Source: Vibrio celticus
Lineage (GTDB): Bacteria; Pseudomonadota; Gammaproteobacteria; Enterobacterales; Vibrionaceae
Length of the DNA stretch: 64,000 nucleotides
NCBI RefSeq assembly: GCF_024347335.1
Contig: NZ_AP025463.1
Coordinates: 1,054,001-1,118,000, forward strand
Direction of reading: 5' to 3'
The notes beneath the pieces were generated by a model that was not told where the DNA came from, made no database searches, and saw only the letters and a program-made list of their open reading frames with translations. The position numbers and the translations under genes are program-made. Position 1 is the stretch's first letter. Every line of letters starts with the position of its first letter. Shown piece by piece: positions 43,433-53,700 of this stretch.

Positions 43433-43933
43433 CTAATTGGCAGAGAGACACTGTCGGGTAGGATCTCGCAACTCAATAATGGTATTGCCTGTGTCGATTC
43501 GTTTGAAAGCAGAGTCACTGACTTGGGCATTGCTGAAATCGGTGCGAAATAAATCGGCGCGCAGTAAATCGACGTTGAGCATTTGGGCGTGACTCATGTT
43601 GGCGTTACGTAGGTCAGCATCGCGGAAGCTGGTATTGTTGAGGTTTGCGTGGCTGAAATTGGCATAGGTGATGTTAGCCTCATTCATGTTCGCACCCGAT
43701 AAATCGGCGCCACTAAAATCGGTACGTATCAGGTTGGCGCAACGAAGGTCAACATCTTGAAGCGCTAGATTACTTAGATCGGTATTACCTAATTGTATTC
43801 GTTCGCCGCCTTGGTTTTTTAGCCAGAGTTTATGTTGTTCAAAAATAGAATTGAGTTGTTGCCAGAGTTTGTTGGTCGAAAGCGAGATCAGCTTTAGGCG
43901 ATTCAAAGAAAAGCAAACAACCAAGTTAGTCAT
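43433..43933 (-). CDS. pentapeptide-repeat protein
   Basis: The 166-residue product has a run of A(N/D)LXX pentapeptides from about residue 50 to 150 (ANLIRTDFSGADLSGANMNE, then ANITYANFSHANLNN). These form a right-handed quadrilateral beta-helix. The first 40 residues are helical and may not all be translated, because no clear start codon with a ribosome-binding site is seen; the frame could start internally. Function unknown: some members mimic DNA to protect gyrase, others are structural. Confidence 0.7.
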   Translation of the reverse strand: MTNLVVCFSLNRLKLISLSTNKLWQQLNSIFEQHKLWLKNQGGERIQLGNTDLSNLALQDVDLRCANLIRTDFSGADLSGANMNEANITYANFSHANLNNTSFRDADLRNANMSHAQMLNVDLLRADLFRTDFSNAQVSDSAFKRIDTGNTIIELRDPTRQCLSAN

Positions 43934-43992
43934 CTCGGTTATTTGCTTTAGATTTGTTGTTTTATGGGGTAGGGGAAGAGCGCTTTTCGAGG

Positions 43993-45255
43993 TTAAAGCG
44001 TGTTTTTATACACTTTGCCGTCTTTCATGATCAGTTTTTGTGTCTCTGTGTTTGCCACACAAGCAACACTGTCCAGTGGGTTGCCATCGATGATCAATAG
44101 GTCGGCATACGCGCCTTCAACCACTTGACCAAGTTTGCCTTCTTGGTACGGGTGCTGGTAAGTCGACATCTCGAACAAGCGTCCACAGTTTGATGTCGCC
44201 ATGCGAAGTGCGGTGATGGTATCGAATACTTGCTCAATCGCACCAAGTTCATTCAATTGTGTCGCGTGAACGTTGGTTTCACCTACACAGTCAGTGCCAA
44301 AAGCGATGTTCTGGATGTCGTATTTCTTAATCAGTTCTGCTGACTTGAACATGGCTTTGCCTACGCGTTCTGTCTTGCGGTATGTCTCCTCATTCGGCAG
44401 CGGGATCTTGCGCTCTGCAATCAATGAAGAAGTAAAGTAAGAAGGAATCACCCAAATGCCTTTCTCTTTAATGATCTCGGCAATGTCGTCGTCCATGATC
44501 GTCGCGTGTTCGAAAGACATCACGCCCGCTTCTGCCGCTCGGCGCATCGCATCAGAGGTGTGGATGTGCGCAGCGACATAAGTGCCGTAATCGGAAGCGG
44601 CCTCAACTGCGGCTTTCATCTCGTCTGATGTAAATTGCAATGTGTCTAGCGGGTCGAAGGTTGAAGATGCGCCACCACCAGCCATGATCTTGATTTGTGA
44701 CGCGCCCATGAATAGCTGTTCACGCACCGCTTTCAATACTTCTGAACGCCCATCGGCCACTTTCATTGAGCCTTGCTTCATCATTGGTGAGTCTTCATGG
44801 CCGTTTGCTAAACGCTCTTGTGCTTGGTTTTGACGGTAATCGGAGTGACCACAGGTTTGTGAGATAGCTGCCATTGAAGGCAGAATACGTGGGCCAGTGG
44901 CATAGCCGTTGTCGATACTGTTTTTAAGGCCAAGTGTGTTACCCGCTACATCACGAATGGTAGTAAAGCCGCGCATCAGCATCTCTTCCGAAATCTTCGC
45001 TGAGCGAATCGCCACTTCTTCGCGTGTCATGGTATCAATCACATTGAAAGGTGCAGATAAAGTGATATGAACGTGTGCATCAATCAGGCCTGGCATGACT
45101 GTGCCACCTTGAGCATCAATCGTTTCATCGGCAATCGTTGGGTCAATCTCTCCAATCTGAGTGATCAAGTTATCTTCGATGAGGATTGATACGTTCTCGA
45201 TTAAGTTGTTATCAACACCGTTAAATACGTTCGCGTTAGTGATTAGCTTTTTCAT
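43993..45255 (-). CDS. metal-dependent amidohydrolase (imidazolonepropionase/prolidase-like)
   Basis: The 420-residue amidohydrolase has the HxH metal motif in GLIDAHVHITL, a Lys in SQIKIMAGGG that may be carboxylated, His residues in VAAHIHTSD and SFEHATIMDD, and the final Asp in FGTDCVGETNVHATQ. This is the two-metal subtype of the superfamily. The start at 45255 follows AAGGTG; the longer frame to 45303 is not needed. No signal peptide is seen, so it is cytoplasmic. Family members hydrolyse Xaa-Pro dipeptides, organophosphates or cyclic amides. The substrate here is unknown. Confidence 0.85.
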   Translation of the reverse strand: MKKLITNANVFNGVDNNLIENVSILIEDNLITQIGEIDPTIADETIDAQGGTVMPGLIDAHVHITLSAPFNVIDTMTREEVAIRSAKISEEMLMRGFTTIRDVAGNTLGLKNSIDNGYATGPRILPSMAAISQTCGHSDYRQNQAQERLANGHEDSPMMKQGSMKVADGRSEVLKAVREQLFMGASQIKIMAGGGASSTFDPLDTLQFTSDEMKAAVEAASDYGTYVAAHIHTSDAMRRAAEAGVMSFEHATIMDDDIAEIIKEKGIWVIPSYFTSSLIAERKIPLPNEETYRKTERVGKAMFKSAELIKKYDIQNIAFGTDCVGETNVHATQLNELGAIEQVFDTITALRMATSNCGRLFEMSTYQHPYQEGKLGQVVEGAYADLLIIDGNPLDSVACVANTETQKLIMKDGKVYKNTL

Positions 45256-45517
45256 AGTCTGCACCTTTTGGAAATGAGTGTGTGTCGCTGATGGGGTCAT
45301 CATATGGGGCGCAGCATTTGAATAATGGCCATTTGGTGACAGTGGTGAATTAGGTGTGTTTTTGTTATTGCTATAAGAGAGGCAAAGGGGATTTTTGTCG
45401 AATTATTAATTTGAGGAATGAATGTTGGCGATGTCATGAAATGGTAAGTTTTGATCCGATTCGAACGCTAAGATGTATTTCAAATCAAGGCGACTTATCA
45501 AATTAGAGAGAGACAGA

Positions 45518-46006
45518 ATGACTAAATCAGACAAAGTTTACGGGTTCAACACACCACAACGTCTATTCGTAGGTTACACGTTAGCCGTGCTGGTGGACTT
45601 AGTAGTGCTTAACTTCTTCGATGAGTACTGGGACTTCGTTAACATTGAGTCTTTCACTATCTCTTTGATTGCGGCATTGTTGTTGCAGCTATTATTGAAG
45701 CTCTCTATTGGTTTAGAGCACAAGGTTGCCGAGCACTTCAAAAGCAAGCCGGGCAACGCGCCTAAGGTGTACCGAGCAATCACCACTTACATTATCTTGG
45801 TGGGCTCAAAATTCGTGATGTTAGAAGCGATTAACCTTCTGTTCGGCGAGAAGGTGAGCTTTACAGGCCCTTGGGGCGGTGTGGTAGCGTTCTTCGCTGT
45901 GGTATTTACGATTCTGGTTGCGGAAGTGATTGTATCGAAGATCTACTTTGCTCTGGATGACAAACAAGATTCAAATGTGAAAGCGCTTAAAGAGACCAAC
46001 GCGTAA
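45518..46006 (+). CDS. four-helix inner-membrane protein of unknown function
   Basis: The 162-residue protein has about four hydrophobic segments (VGYTLAVLVDLVVLNFFD, ISLIAALLLQLLLKLS, ITTYIILVGSKFVMLEAI, VAFFAVVFTILVAEVIVS) and a charged C-terminal tail. I start at 45518 because GAGAGAGA lies upstream; the open frame extends further left to 45473. Family not recognised. It is divergent from the amidohydrolase gene and ends with a terminator at 46037. Confidence 0.6.
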   Translation: MTKSDKVYGFNTPQRLFVGYTLAVLVDLVVLNFFDEYWDFVNIESFTISLIAALLLQLLLKLSIGLEHKVAEHFKSKPGNAPKVYRAITTYIILVGSKFVMLEAINLLFGEKVSFTGPWGGVVAFFAVVFTILVAEVIVSKIYFALDDKQDSNVKALKETNA

Positions 46007-46036
46007 CACAACATAAAATACCTATGTGAATAACAG

Positions 46037-46072
46037 ACGAGCCAGCTGAATAAGCTGGCTCGTTTTCGTTTT
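46037..46072 (+). terminator. rho-independent terminator after four-helix membrane protein gene
   Basis: ACGAGCCAGCT and AGCTGGCTCGT form a perfect 11-bp stem, followed by TTTTCGTTTTC. Confidence 0.85.
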
Positions 46073-46112
46073 CGTGTGAGTTGCGATAACCAATTCGATA
46101 CGCTAATTGGCT

Positions 46113-47861
46113 TTATTTTTCGTAAACCACATCCCCGCGCAACACCGTCATCAACACTTGAGTCTTAGCGATTTGTCTTGCTGACACTGTGGTGATGTCT
46201 CGGTCGAGAATGGCAAAGTCAGCGGATTTCCCTACCTCAATAGAACCTGTTACGTCTTCAATTCCAAGACTTTTGGCTGCATTAAGCGTGTAAGCATCAA
46301 TCGCGGTGTAGATATCGGTTAGGCCTGTTTTACCCATAATCAAACTGTTCGCGATGCCGACTAAAGGATTGATGTCGTGTACGTTCCAGTCACTGCTTAA
46401 GGTGATATTGGCATCAGTCTTAAGTATCGCGTCTAAGTTCATCATGGCTTTGGCACGGCGAGCACCAAGGAAAGCTTCGGCCCATTGGTGTTGATGCCTT
46501 GCAACGTAATCAGAGCCGACTTGGAAATCTGCGGTCACGTCTAATTGGCGAAAACGTGGCACATCTTCATCATTGATTAATTCGACATGGGTTAGGGTGT
46601 AGGGCTTGGTTGAACCTTGTTTGCGAATGCTTTCTATCGCATCAAGCGATTCACGAACGGCACCATCACCAATCGCATGAATATGGGCGCTAAAACCTAT
46701 TTTTTCGAGCGCAGTTAGCCACTCTTTCATTTGTTCTGGTGGAATATAGTTCAAGCCATTAGGAGACTGGGGAAGATAAGTATCTAAGTAGGGTGCGAGC
46801 GTTTTGGCGGTGCCGTTGATAAAGATGCCGTCGCTGTACATTTTCACCTGATCGACAAGTAACAGACGGCTTTTATCGTCGGAATACATCTTCTCAAAGA
46901 CTTCTAATTGAGAAGGTATTGCCATCGATGGGTATACCCAAGGGCGCAGCGATACACGCGCCGTTAAGTCTTGATTTTGTTCGGCCTCTAACCGAACGTC
47001 ATACCAACCTCGTTTCCAATACATGCGACCGTCGCCAATGGTAGTGATGCCGTGGGCTGCCGCTTCCTCAAGTCCGAACATTAACCCTTGGTAGCTTTGC
47101 TCAAACAGCTCGCTTTGGCTGTTCCAAGCCATCTCCATCACTTGATCGCCAGCATTGTCTAATAAGATGCCATTGAGCTTACCGCTGTCTTGGTCTTTTA
47201 AATAAGCGCCGCCTTGTGGGGTCGGAGATTGTTGGCTGATTCGAGCAATTTTCAGTGCTTTAGAGTTGACCCACATCGAGTGTGAAGTCTGCTCCATGAT
47301 CACCACTGGGCGATCCGGGAAGATGCTGTCGATGATCTCAAGTGGTGTGTATTCAGAGTCGCTATCGAGCGTCGCTTCTAAAGAAAAACCATAACCCATT
47401 AGCCAACCTCTGCCATCGGTATCAGCATTGATCTTACACGCTTCTAAGTAGGGGATTTGCTCTTCTAACGTTGCTTCAGAGTCGAGTTCACAATTTCCAC
47501 CCAGCTCTGAGGCGGCTTCAAACACATGGTTATGGTTGTCAATGAATCCCGGCAACACAAAGGCATTGTCTAGATCAATGACATCAGTACTTTGCCCTTG
47601 AAAAGTATGCGCCTGTGATTGGTTACCAATGAAGATGATCTTGCCGTTATGGGTAACGATCGAGTCCGACTCGCGATGCCCGTATATATCTGCATTGGTA
47701 AAAATCTGGTCTGCACTTTGGCTTTTAACGGCTGTTTGCGCTTGAACTGCTGTTTGTGTTTGAACAATAGTGTTGGCTTGTGCAAGCACCGGCGCTATGG
47801 CCGATAAGCTTGCGAGTAATGCTATCCATGCAGTGCGTGACAGAGTGAGCTTGTTGTTCAT
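46113..47861 (-). CDS. exported amidohydrolase 3-family protein (YtcJ-like)
   Basis: The 582-residue protein starts with a signal peptide (MNNKLTLSRTAWIALLASLS... ending VLAQA) and is predicted to act in the periplasm. The metal site is in PGFIDNHNHVFEAA, HIHAIGDGA and the final DWNVHDINPL, the usual pattern of amidohydrolase family 3 enzymes such as YtcJ and N-substituted formamide deformylase. GGAAG precedes the ATG at 47861. An upstream ATG at 47876 is possible. A Gln/Ala-rich linker follows the signal (TQTAVQAQTAVKSQSADQ), a low-complexity stretch. Confidence 0.8.
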   Translation of the reverse strand: MNNKLTLSRTAWIALLASLSAIAPVLAQANTIVQTQTAVQAQTAVKSQSADQIFTNADIYGHRESDSIVTHNGKIIFIGNQSQAHTFQGQSTDVIDLDNAFVLPGFIDNHNHVFEAASELGGNCELDSEATLEEQIPYLEACKINADTDGRGWLMGYGFSLEATLDSDSEYTPLEIIDSIFPDRPVVIMEQTSHSMWVNSKALKIARISQQSPTPQGGAYLKDQDSGKLNGILLDNAGDQVMEMAWNSQSELFEQSYQGLMFGLEEAAAHGITTIGDGRMYWKRGWYDVRLEAEQNQDLTARVSLRPWVYPSMAIPSQLEVFEKMYSDDKSRLLLVDQVKMYSDGIFINGTAKTLAPYLDTYLPQSPNGLNYIPPEQMKEWLTALEKIGFSAHIHAIGDGAVRESLDAIESIRKQGSTKPYTLTHVELINDEDVPRFRQLDVTADFQVGSDYVARHQHQWAEAFLGARRAKAMMNLDAILKTDANITLSSDWNVHDINPLVGIANSLIMGKTGLTDIYTAIDAYTLNAAKSLGIEDVTGSIEVGKSADFAILDRDITTVSARQIAKTQVLMTVLRGDVVYEK

Positions 47862-48181
47862 TATTATGTCTTCCATGTTCCACTGTTTAGTAAGTATAGA
47901 AAGCGAGTGGCAAGAATCATATCGTGAATTTTTAATAATAAAGTGTCCTTGGTTGCTCTCTTGTTTGCATGTAATTCCAGGATCTTTTGAGGAGGTTGTG
48001 GGAATATAACTCACCAATAAAGGATTGCGAATTCATTCACAGACTAAACGATTCACATAAGGTTCTGAATAAATTACAGTTAAGTGAACTATAAAAATGG
48101 ATTTAACGTATTACCAAGGATGTAAGTTTATGTTTTCACGAGACTTACTCGCATTACTAATAAAAACAAGTCGAGGTTAGG

Positions 48182-48700
48182 GTGAAAAAAATATTATTGC
48201 TGCTTAGCGTGATCTTATTGGGTGGTTGTGTGGGCATGCCCGAAACGGTTAAGCCCGTTCAACAGTTCGAGTTGGATCGATACTTAGGAAAATGGTACGA
48301 AGTGGCTCGTTTGGATCACTCGTTTGAGCGTGGCTTAGACAACATCAGCGCTGAGTACAGCCTGCGTGATGATGGCGGCGTGAAGGTGATTAACCGTGGA
48401 TACTCTGCCGAAGAGGGTGAGTGGAACGAAGCGGAAGGCAAAGCGTATTTTGTCGAAGGTTCTGAACAAGGCTATTTGAAAGTGTCTTTCTTTGGCCCTT
48501 TCTACGGCGCTTATGTGGTGTTTGAATTGGACAAAGAGGGATACCAGTACGCGTTTGTTTCTGGCCCTGACACCGATTACTTGTGGCTGCTAGCAAGAAC
48601 GCCTGAAGTCGCACCTGAAGTGATGGAGAAGTTTAAAGCGATGTCGAAAGAGCGTGGGTTCAATACCGATGAGCTGATCGTTGTGGAACATACCCAATAA
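48182..48700 (+). CDS. blc: outer-membrane lipocalin lipoprotein (Blc-like)
   Basis: This 172-residue lipocalin has the GTG start after AGGTTAGG, a lipobox in LLGGC near residue 17, and the lipocalin signature YLGKWYEVARLDHSFERG around 35-52. FVSGPDTDYLWLLARTP near 137-153 is the conserved strand. Bacterial lipocalins bind hydrophobic ligands, often lysophospholipids or fatty acids, at the outer membrane. It ends at the terminator at 48740. Confidence 0.9.
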   Translation: MKKILLLLSVILLGGCVGMPETVKPVQQFELDRYLGKWYEVARLDHSFERGLDNISAEYSLRDDGGVKVINRGYSAEEGEWNEAEGKAYFVEGSEQGYLKVSFFGPFYGAYVVFELDKEGYQYAFVSGPDTDYLWLLARTPEVAPEVMEKFKAMSKERGFNTDELIVVEHTQ

Positions 48701-48739
48701 ACCGATCGCTGTTATTGGTGAGAGTGGTTGATGATTGAT

Positions 48740-48775
48740 AAGGCACAGAGGATGAATTTCTCTGTGCCTTTTTTA
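48740..48775 (+). terminator. rho-independent terminator after the lipocalin gene
   Basis: AGGCACAGAG and CTCTGTGCCT pair across a nine-base loop, followed by TTTTTT. Confidence 0.9.
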
Positions 48776-48794
48776 TTCAAAGATAGAGCTACAA

Positions 48795-49409
48795 CTAGCG
48801 AGGTTGGTTGCCGTTCAAGAATAGCGCGACACACTCACGCGTGTAATTCAGTCTTTCATTATCAGACTCGCCGCTGTCGTGTCCGAAGAATGCCCAATAA
48901 GCCGACTTACCATGAAACATCAGCAACAATTGTCGTGCAGCAATGATCGGTGAACTTGATGTTGAAAGCGTTAAGTCACCCGAATCTATTTTCGACTGCA
49001 AATAATCAGCGAGTAACTTAGTGGTCTTCTGTGGCCCTGTTTCTAAATAAATAGAAGCAATTTCTGGATGTGTGTTGGATTGGCTCACCGCATTTTGAAA
49101 GGTCTGCCTAGACTGCTCATCAAGTAACAAATTTTGAAACTTCACACCAAACTTCACCAATTCTTCTTCCAAAGTGGCCTTCATATCAAACGCTGAAGGG
49201 TTGAGTTCGCGTTCCGCACACTTGGTTTGCATGCAGGTTTCGAAAAGTTCGTCTTTGTTTTTAAAGTGGGAGTAGACCGTTTGCTTAGAAACGTTCGCTG
49301 CTTTCGCTATCTGATCCATATTGATCTTGAAGCCATGATCAGAGAAAAGTTGGCTTGCTGCGGTTAAGATCTGCGATCTCTTCTGTTCACTCTTGATGAT
49401 TTTAGTCAC
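48795..49409 (-). CDS. TetR-family repressor of the adjacent RND pump
   Basis: The 204-residue protein has the TetR N-terminal helix-turn-helix (QILTAASQLFSDHGFKINMD, then QIAKAANVSKQTVYSHFKNKDELF) and an all-helical effector domain. It is divergent from the RND adaptor/pump genes across a 194-bp gap that holds a perfect 19-bp palindrome at 49536, so it very probably represses them and is released by a toxic ligand of the pump. Confidence 0.92.
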   Translation of the reverse strand: MTKIIKSEQKRSQILTAASQLFSDHGFKINMDQIAKAANVSKQTVYSHFKNKDELFETCMQTKCAERELNPSAFDMKATLEEELVKFGVKFQNLLLDEQSRQTFQNAVSQSNTHPEIASIYLETGPQKTTKLLADYLQSKIDSGDLTLSTSSSPIIAARQLLLMFHGKSAYWAFFGHDSGESDNERLNYTRECVALFLNGNQPR

Positions 49410-49535
49410 GTGCTGTTTCTCGTTGCTTGGTACTTGGTGTTGCTCAGTTCAATGCATTTCGTTCTGCGCTAAGCATTATGCTTTTTGTGATGGTTTTATC
49501 AATCATTAACGATGAAACTTATTTTTAACATAATC

Positions 49536-49554
49536 AAACTAGACAGTCTAGTTT
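49536..49554. promoter_or_regulatory. perfect palindromic TetR-type operator
   Basis: AAACTAGACAGTCTAGTTT is a perfect inverted repeat with 9-bp arms around a central A. It lies 56 bases upstream of the adaptor start, in the right place to block transcription of both divergent genes. Confidence 0.85.
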
Positions 49555-49609
49555 GGTTTGGTTAGTCTAAAAAAAGAATTGGATTGAGTACCGCATAGGA
49601 ACAGTGAGT

Positions 49610-50725
49610 ATGTATAAATTGATGAAGGGAAGTGCGGTGGCGTTATCTCTATCGGCTTTTCTTGTTGGATGTGGCGAAAAGGAACAAGCCCAAGAGTCGG
49701 TTGATTCAACCACTGAAACGGCTTCGAGCGCCCAAACCATTTTAACCGTGGAAACGATGGCCTTGGCGCTGTCTTCCTCTTATGCGGTACAGCGTGAATA
49801 TGTTGGTGTGGTAAAAGCAGGGCAACAGGCGAATCTTGGTTTTGAATTGGCGGGTAAAGTAAACGAGATTCTAGTGGATGTCGGTGACACAGTAACCGAA
49901 GGTCAACCCTTAATCCGGTTAGACACCCAGCTGTTGCAGACTGAATCGAGCCAACTGAAAGCGCAAGCTGAAGAAGTCAAAGCACAACTGAGCCTTGTGG
50001 CGGCAAACTTGAAGCGTCAACGTTCACTGAAAGCAAAAGGCTTCAGTGCCGAGGCTGAGATTGATTCTCTTACTAGTGAACAACGTGTATTGCAGGCGAA
50101 CTTGCTGCGCATTGATGCTTCAGTAAAAGGCAATCAATTGAAGCTGGTGAAATCGACAATTCTTGCGCCATATTCAGGCACCATCGCAACACGCTTTGTC
50201 TCCTTAGGTGATGTTGTAAATGTAGGTAATCCAACCCTGACATTGCTTGCCTCTGAAGGTAAAGAAGCGTTCATTGGTATTCCTGCCCATCAAATGCAAA
50301 AAGTAACCTCGCTTTCTTCACCAAGTATTCGTGTCGGGCGAGACGATTTCGCTGTGAGCCTGCTTAATCCGGGGGCGATGGTGGATACTCAATCTCGCAG
50401 TGTTGGCCTACGTTACTTGTTTCCGGAGCAAGCTTCTGTTTTAGAAGGGCAACTTGCGTACCTTAAGTTTGATGAGCAAATCGATGACCAAGGTTACTGG
50501 GTTCCGCTCACTGGTTTGATCGATGGCCTACGTGGTGTGTGGAATATCTTCGTTATTGGTGAAGACAACAAAGTTGAACGTCGAAGCGTACAGGTGTTGT
50601 TTGCCAACAACCAACAAGCCTACGTGAGCGGTGCAATCAGCGAAGGTGAGCAGGTGATATCCAGTGGTTTACATCGTTTGGTTCCCGGCCAAACCGTGAA
50701 GCCAGCCAGCGTTACTGCTGAATAG
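49610..50725 (+). CDS. RND efflux periplasmic adaptor (membrane fusion lipoprotein)
   Basis: The 371-residue adaptor has a lipoprotein signal with lipobox LVGC near residue 20, so it is anchored to the inner membrane on the periplasmic side. Its hairpin (SQLKAQAEEVKAQLSLVAAN) and lipoyl/beta-barrel domains (GQQANLGFELAGKVNEILVD, ILAPYSGTIATRFVSLGDVV) are those of AcrA-like adaptors. The ATG at 49610 has better spacing from AGGA than the GTG at 49604. The pump gene follows after 8 bases. Its outer-membrane channel is not in the window. Confidence 0.9.
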   Translation: MYKLMKGSAVALSLSAFLVGCGEKEQAQESVDSTTETASSAQTILTVETMALALSSSYAVQREYVGVVKAGQQANLGFELAGKVNEILVDVGDTVTEGQPLIRLDTQLLQTESSQLKAQAEEVKAQLSLVAANLKRQRSLKAKGFSAEAEIDSLTSEQRVLQANLLRIDASVKGNQLKLVKSTILAPYSGTIATRFVSLGDVVNVGNPTLTLLASEGKEAFIGIPAHQMQKVTSLSSPSIRVGRDDFAVSLLNPGAMVDTQSRSVGLRYLFPEQASVLEGQLAYLKFDEQIDDQGYWVPLTGLIDGLRGVWNIFVIGEDNKVERRSVQVLFANNQQAYVSGAISEGEQVISSGLHRLVPGQTVKPASVTAE

Positions 50726-50733
50726 GAAATAGT

Positions 50734-53700
50734 ATGAAAATCATAGAGACTATTTCTAACACTCGATTGCTTATCTTAATGACCGCACTGCTCATGGTGA
50801 GTGGCATTTCTGCATTCATGACTCTGCCGCGTGCAGAAGATCCTGTCATTATCAACCGCTACGCGAACATCACAACGAGCTTCCCCGGCGCCAGTGCTGA
50901 GCGTGTTGAAACCTTGGTGACCGAGGTTATCGAGAACAAACTGCGTGAGCTGAGTGAGGTTAAACTCGTCAGCTCGACGTCAAGACCGGGTGTGTCGATT
51001 GTTACATTGGAACTCAATGATGTGATTACCGAGCCAGAGCCAGTTTGGTCTCAAGCTCGTGACAAACTATCTGACATCGAATCCATTTTGCCTGCGGGCT
51101 CTCACTCTCCCGATCTCGACAGTGACCATACCTATGCTTTTACCACGATTACGGCGCTAACTTGGTCTGGTGCTGGCGAGCCTGACCGATTAACGCTGGG
51201 GCGCTATGCCAAAGAACTCGCTAAGCGATTACGAACCTTGTCGGGCACTGAATTCGTTGATGAATACGGGATGCCGCAAGAAGAGATTCAAATCAGTTTA
51301 CGCACTGCTGATGCTGCCGCGCTTGGTCGTTCAAGTGCCAATATTGCAGAATCTTTGGAAGGAGCAGATGCGAAAAACTCTGCCGGTGAATTGGTCAGTG
51401 CTTATTCTCGCTTTGGCTTAGAGATTAAGTCTGAGCTTGATTCCATTGAACGTATTAAACAAGTACCAATCGCCACCGACAGCAATGGTCACATCATCCG
51501 CATGGAAGACATTGCTTCTGTGAAACGTGGTGAGAAAACCCCGCAAGACCAGATTGCCATTATTGATGGTGAGCCGGGTGTGATTGTCGCGGCAAGAATG
51601 CACCCAGATCTGCGAGTTGATAACTGGACGTCGCGAGCTAACGCGCTAATCAGTCAATTTGAGCAAGAGCTGCCGAGCAATATTCAGGTCAACATGCTTT
51701 TCAATCAACAAGGCTATACCGAAACACGCTTGGACGATTTGGGTAAAAGCCTGATGATTGGCTTTGGTCTGATTTTGATCGTACTGTTTGTCACCTTGGG
51801 TGTGCGCGCCGCGATCTTAGTGGCGATTTCCCTGCCGTTAACTTCATTGCTGACGCTGTCGATCATGAAAATGACCGGTGTGCCGATTAACCAGATGTCG
51901 GTGACGGGCTTGATTGTAGCGCTCGGGATCATGGTGGATAATGCGGTGGTAATGGTTGATACCATTCAAGCTTATCGCCTGAAAGGGCAACAACGAGCGG
52001 AAGCGACCATGAACGCATTGAAGCATTTATGGGTGCCGTTATTAGGCTCAACCTTAACCACCGTGTTGGCGTTTGCCCCGATTATTTTGATGCCGGGTGC
52101 ATCGGGAGAGTTCGTCGGTGGCATTGCGATTACCGTGTCTTTCTCGTTGATCGGTTCTTACATCATCTCGCACACCTTGATTGCAGGCTTGGCGACCAAG
52201 CTACTGCCGAAACAGCTCAGTGATGTTGATAAGAAAGGTCAGCACCATTGGTACATGACGGGTTTGAGAATCCCGGCTTTGACGCGCTGGTTCTCATCTT
52301 CTGTCCGCTTTGGTGTCACGCATCCAATCATCACGATTGCTTTGGTGCTGTTAGTACCGTTTACCGGTTACTGGAGTATGTCTCAGTTGACTGAACAATT
52401 CTTCCCGCCATCAGACCGAGACATGTTTGAGATTCAGGTTTATATGCCACCGCAAGCGAGCATTTACGCCACCAAAAACACCTCTGAGAAAATCGATGAC
52501 ATCATTCATCGTTACCCCGAAGTGGAACGCATTGATTGGCTAGTGGGTGCTAACTTCCCATCTTTCTATTACAACCTGCAAGCGAGGCAAAATAATGCGC
52601 CATACTTCTCGCAAGCGATGGTGAAAACAGAGAACTTTGACCAAGCCAATGCGCTAATTCCACAGTTGCAAAAGGTGTTGGATGAAGAAGTGCCGGAAGC
52701 ACAAATCTTGGTACGTAAGCTCAACCAAGGGCCTCCATTTACTGCGCCTGTTGAACTGCGTGTTTATGGTGAAAACCTCGATACGTTAAAAGCGATTGGT
52801 GAAGATGTACGCTTGATTCTGGCAGGTGTCCCTCATGTCACGCACACAAGGGAAACCCTGCAACCGGGTACGCCGAAGGTGTGGTTGAAGGTCGATGAAG
52901 ACACCGCAAAACTGAATGGTATTTCATTGAACCAGTTTGCTGGTATGTTGCAAACCACATTGACAGGTCGTGAAAGTGGCTCGGTGATTGAGGGCAGTGA
53001 ATCGGTACCAATCCGTGTTCGTGTCGCGGATGATGCGCGTGAAAACTTGGCTCACCTGAGTAATATTCGCTTGCCGATAAGCTCTGATGTCTATTCTACG
53101 GGTATCAATGTGTCTACTTTGGCTGAGCTTGAATTGACCACAAGTCGAGGTGCAATCACCCGCCGTAATGGGCAACGTGTGAATACCATTGAGGGTTATA
53201 TTGAAGCGGGTGTTTTACCTCAAACTGTGCTTAATGAGTTCCAAAAACGCCTAGAAAGCTATCAGATGCCATCAGGCTACACGATTGGTTTTGGTGGTGA
53301 ATCTGCTGAACGAGACAATTCAGTCAACAGCCTCATCTCGAATGTCGCAGTCGTGGTGGTATTAATGGTGCTGGTGGTGGTGATGTCATTCAACTCGTTC
53401 CGAATGAGTAGCATCATCTTCATGGTAGCAGGATTGGCGGGTGGGCTAGGGTTGTTGTCGGTGTGGATTTTCGGTTATCCGTTTGGCTTTACGGTGATTA
53501 TCGCGATGCTCGGGATTGCAGGCTTAGCGATTAACGCGGCCATTGTGATTCTGACCGAATTGAAACTCGATAAAGAGGCTTCATCAGGCAATGTGGATGC
53601 GGTGGTAGAAGCTGTGATGTCGTGTACTCGCCATATCAGTTCAACCACGATCACAACCGTGGGCGGCTTTATGCCATTGATCATCGCTGGTGGTGGCTTC

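Noticed and set aside
43215..43552. Two Cys/His-rich frames right of the amidase
   Set aside because: Both overlap each other and the pentapeptide gene, with no ribosome-binding site or recognisable domain. I treat 43166-43432 as intergenic with nothing clear.
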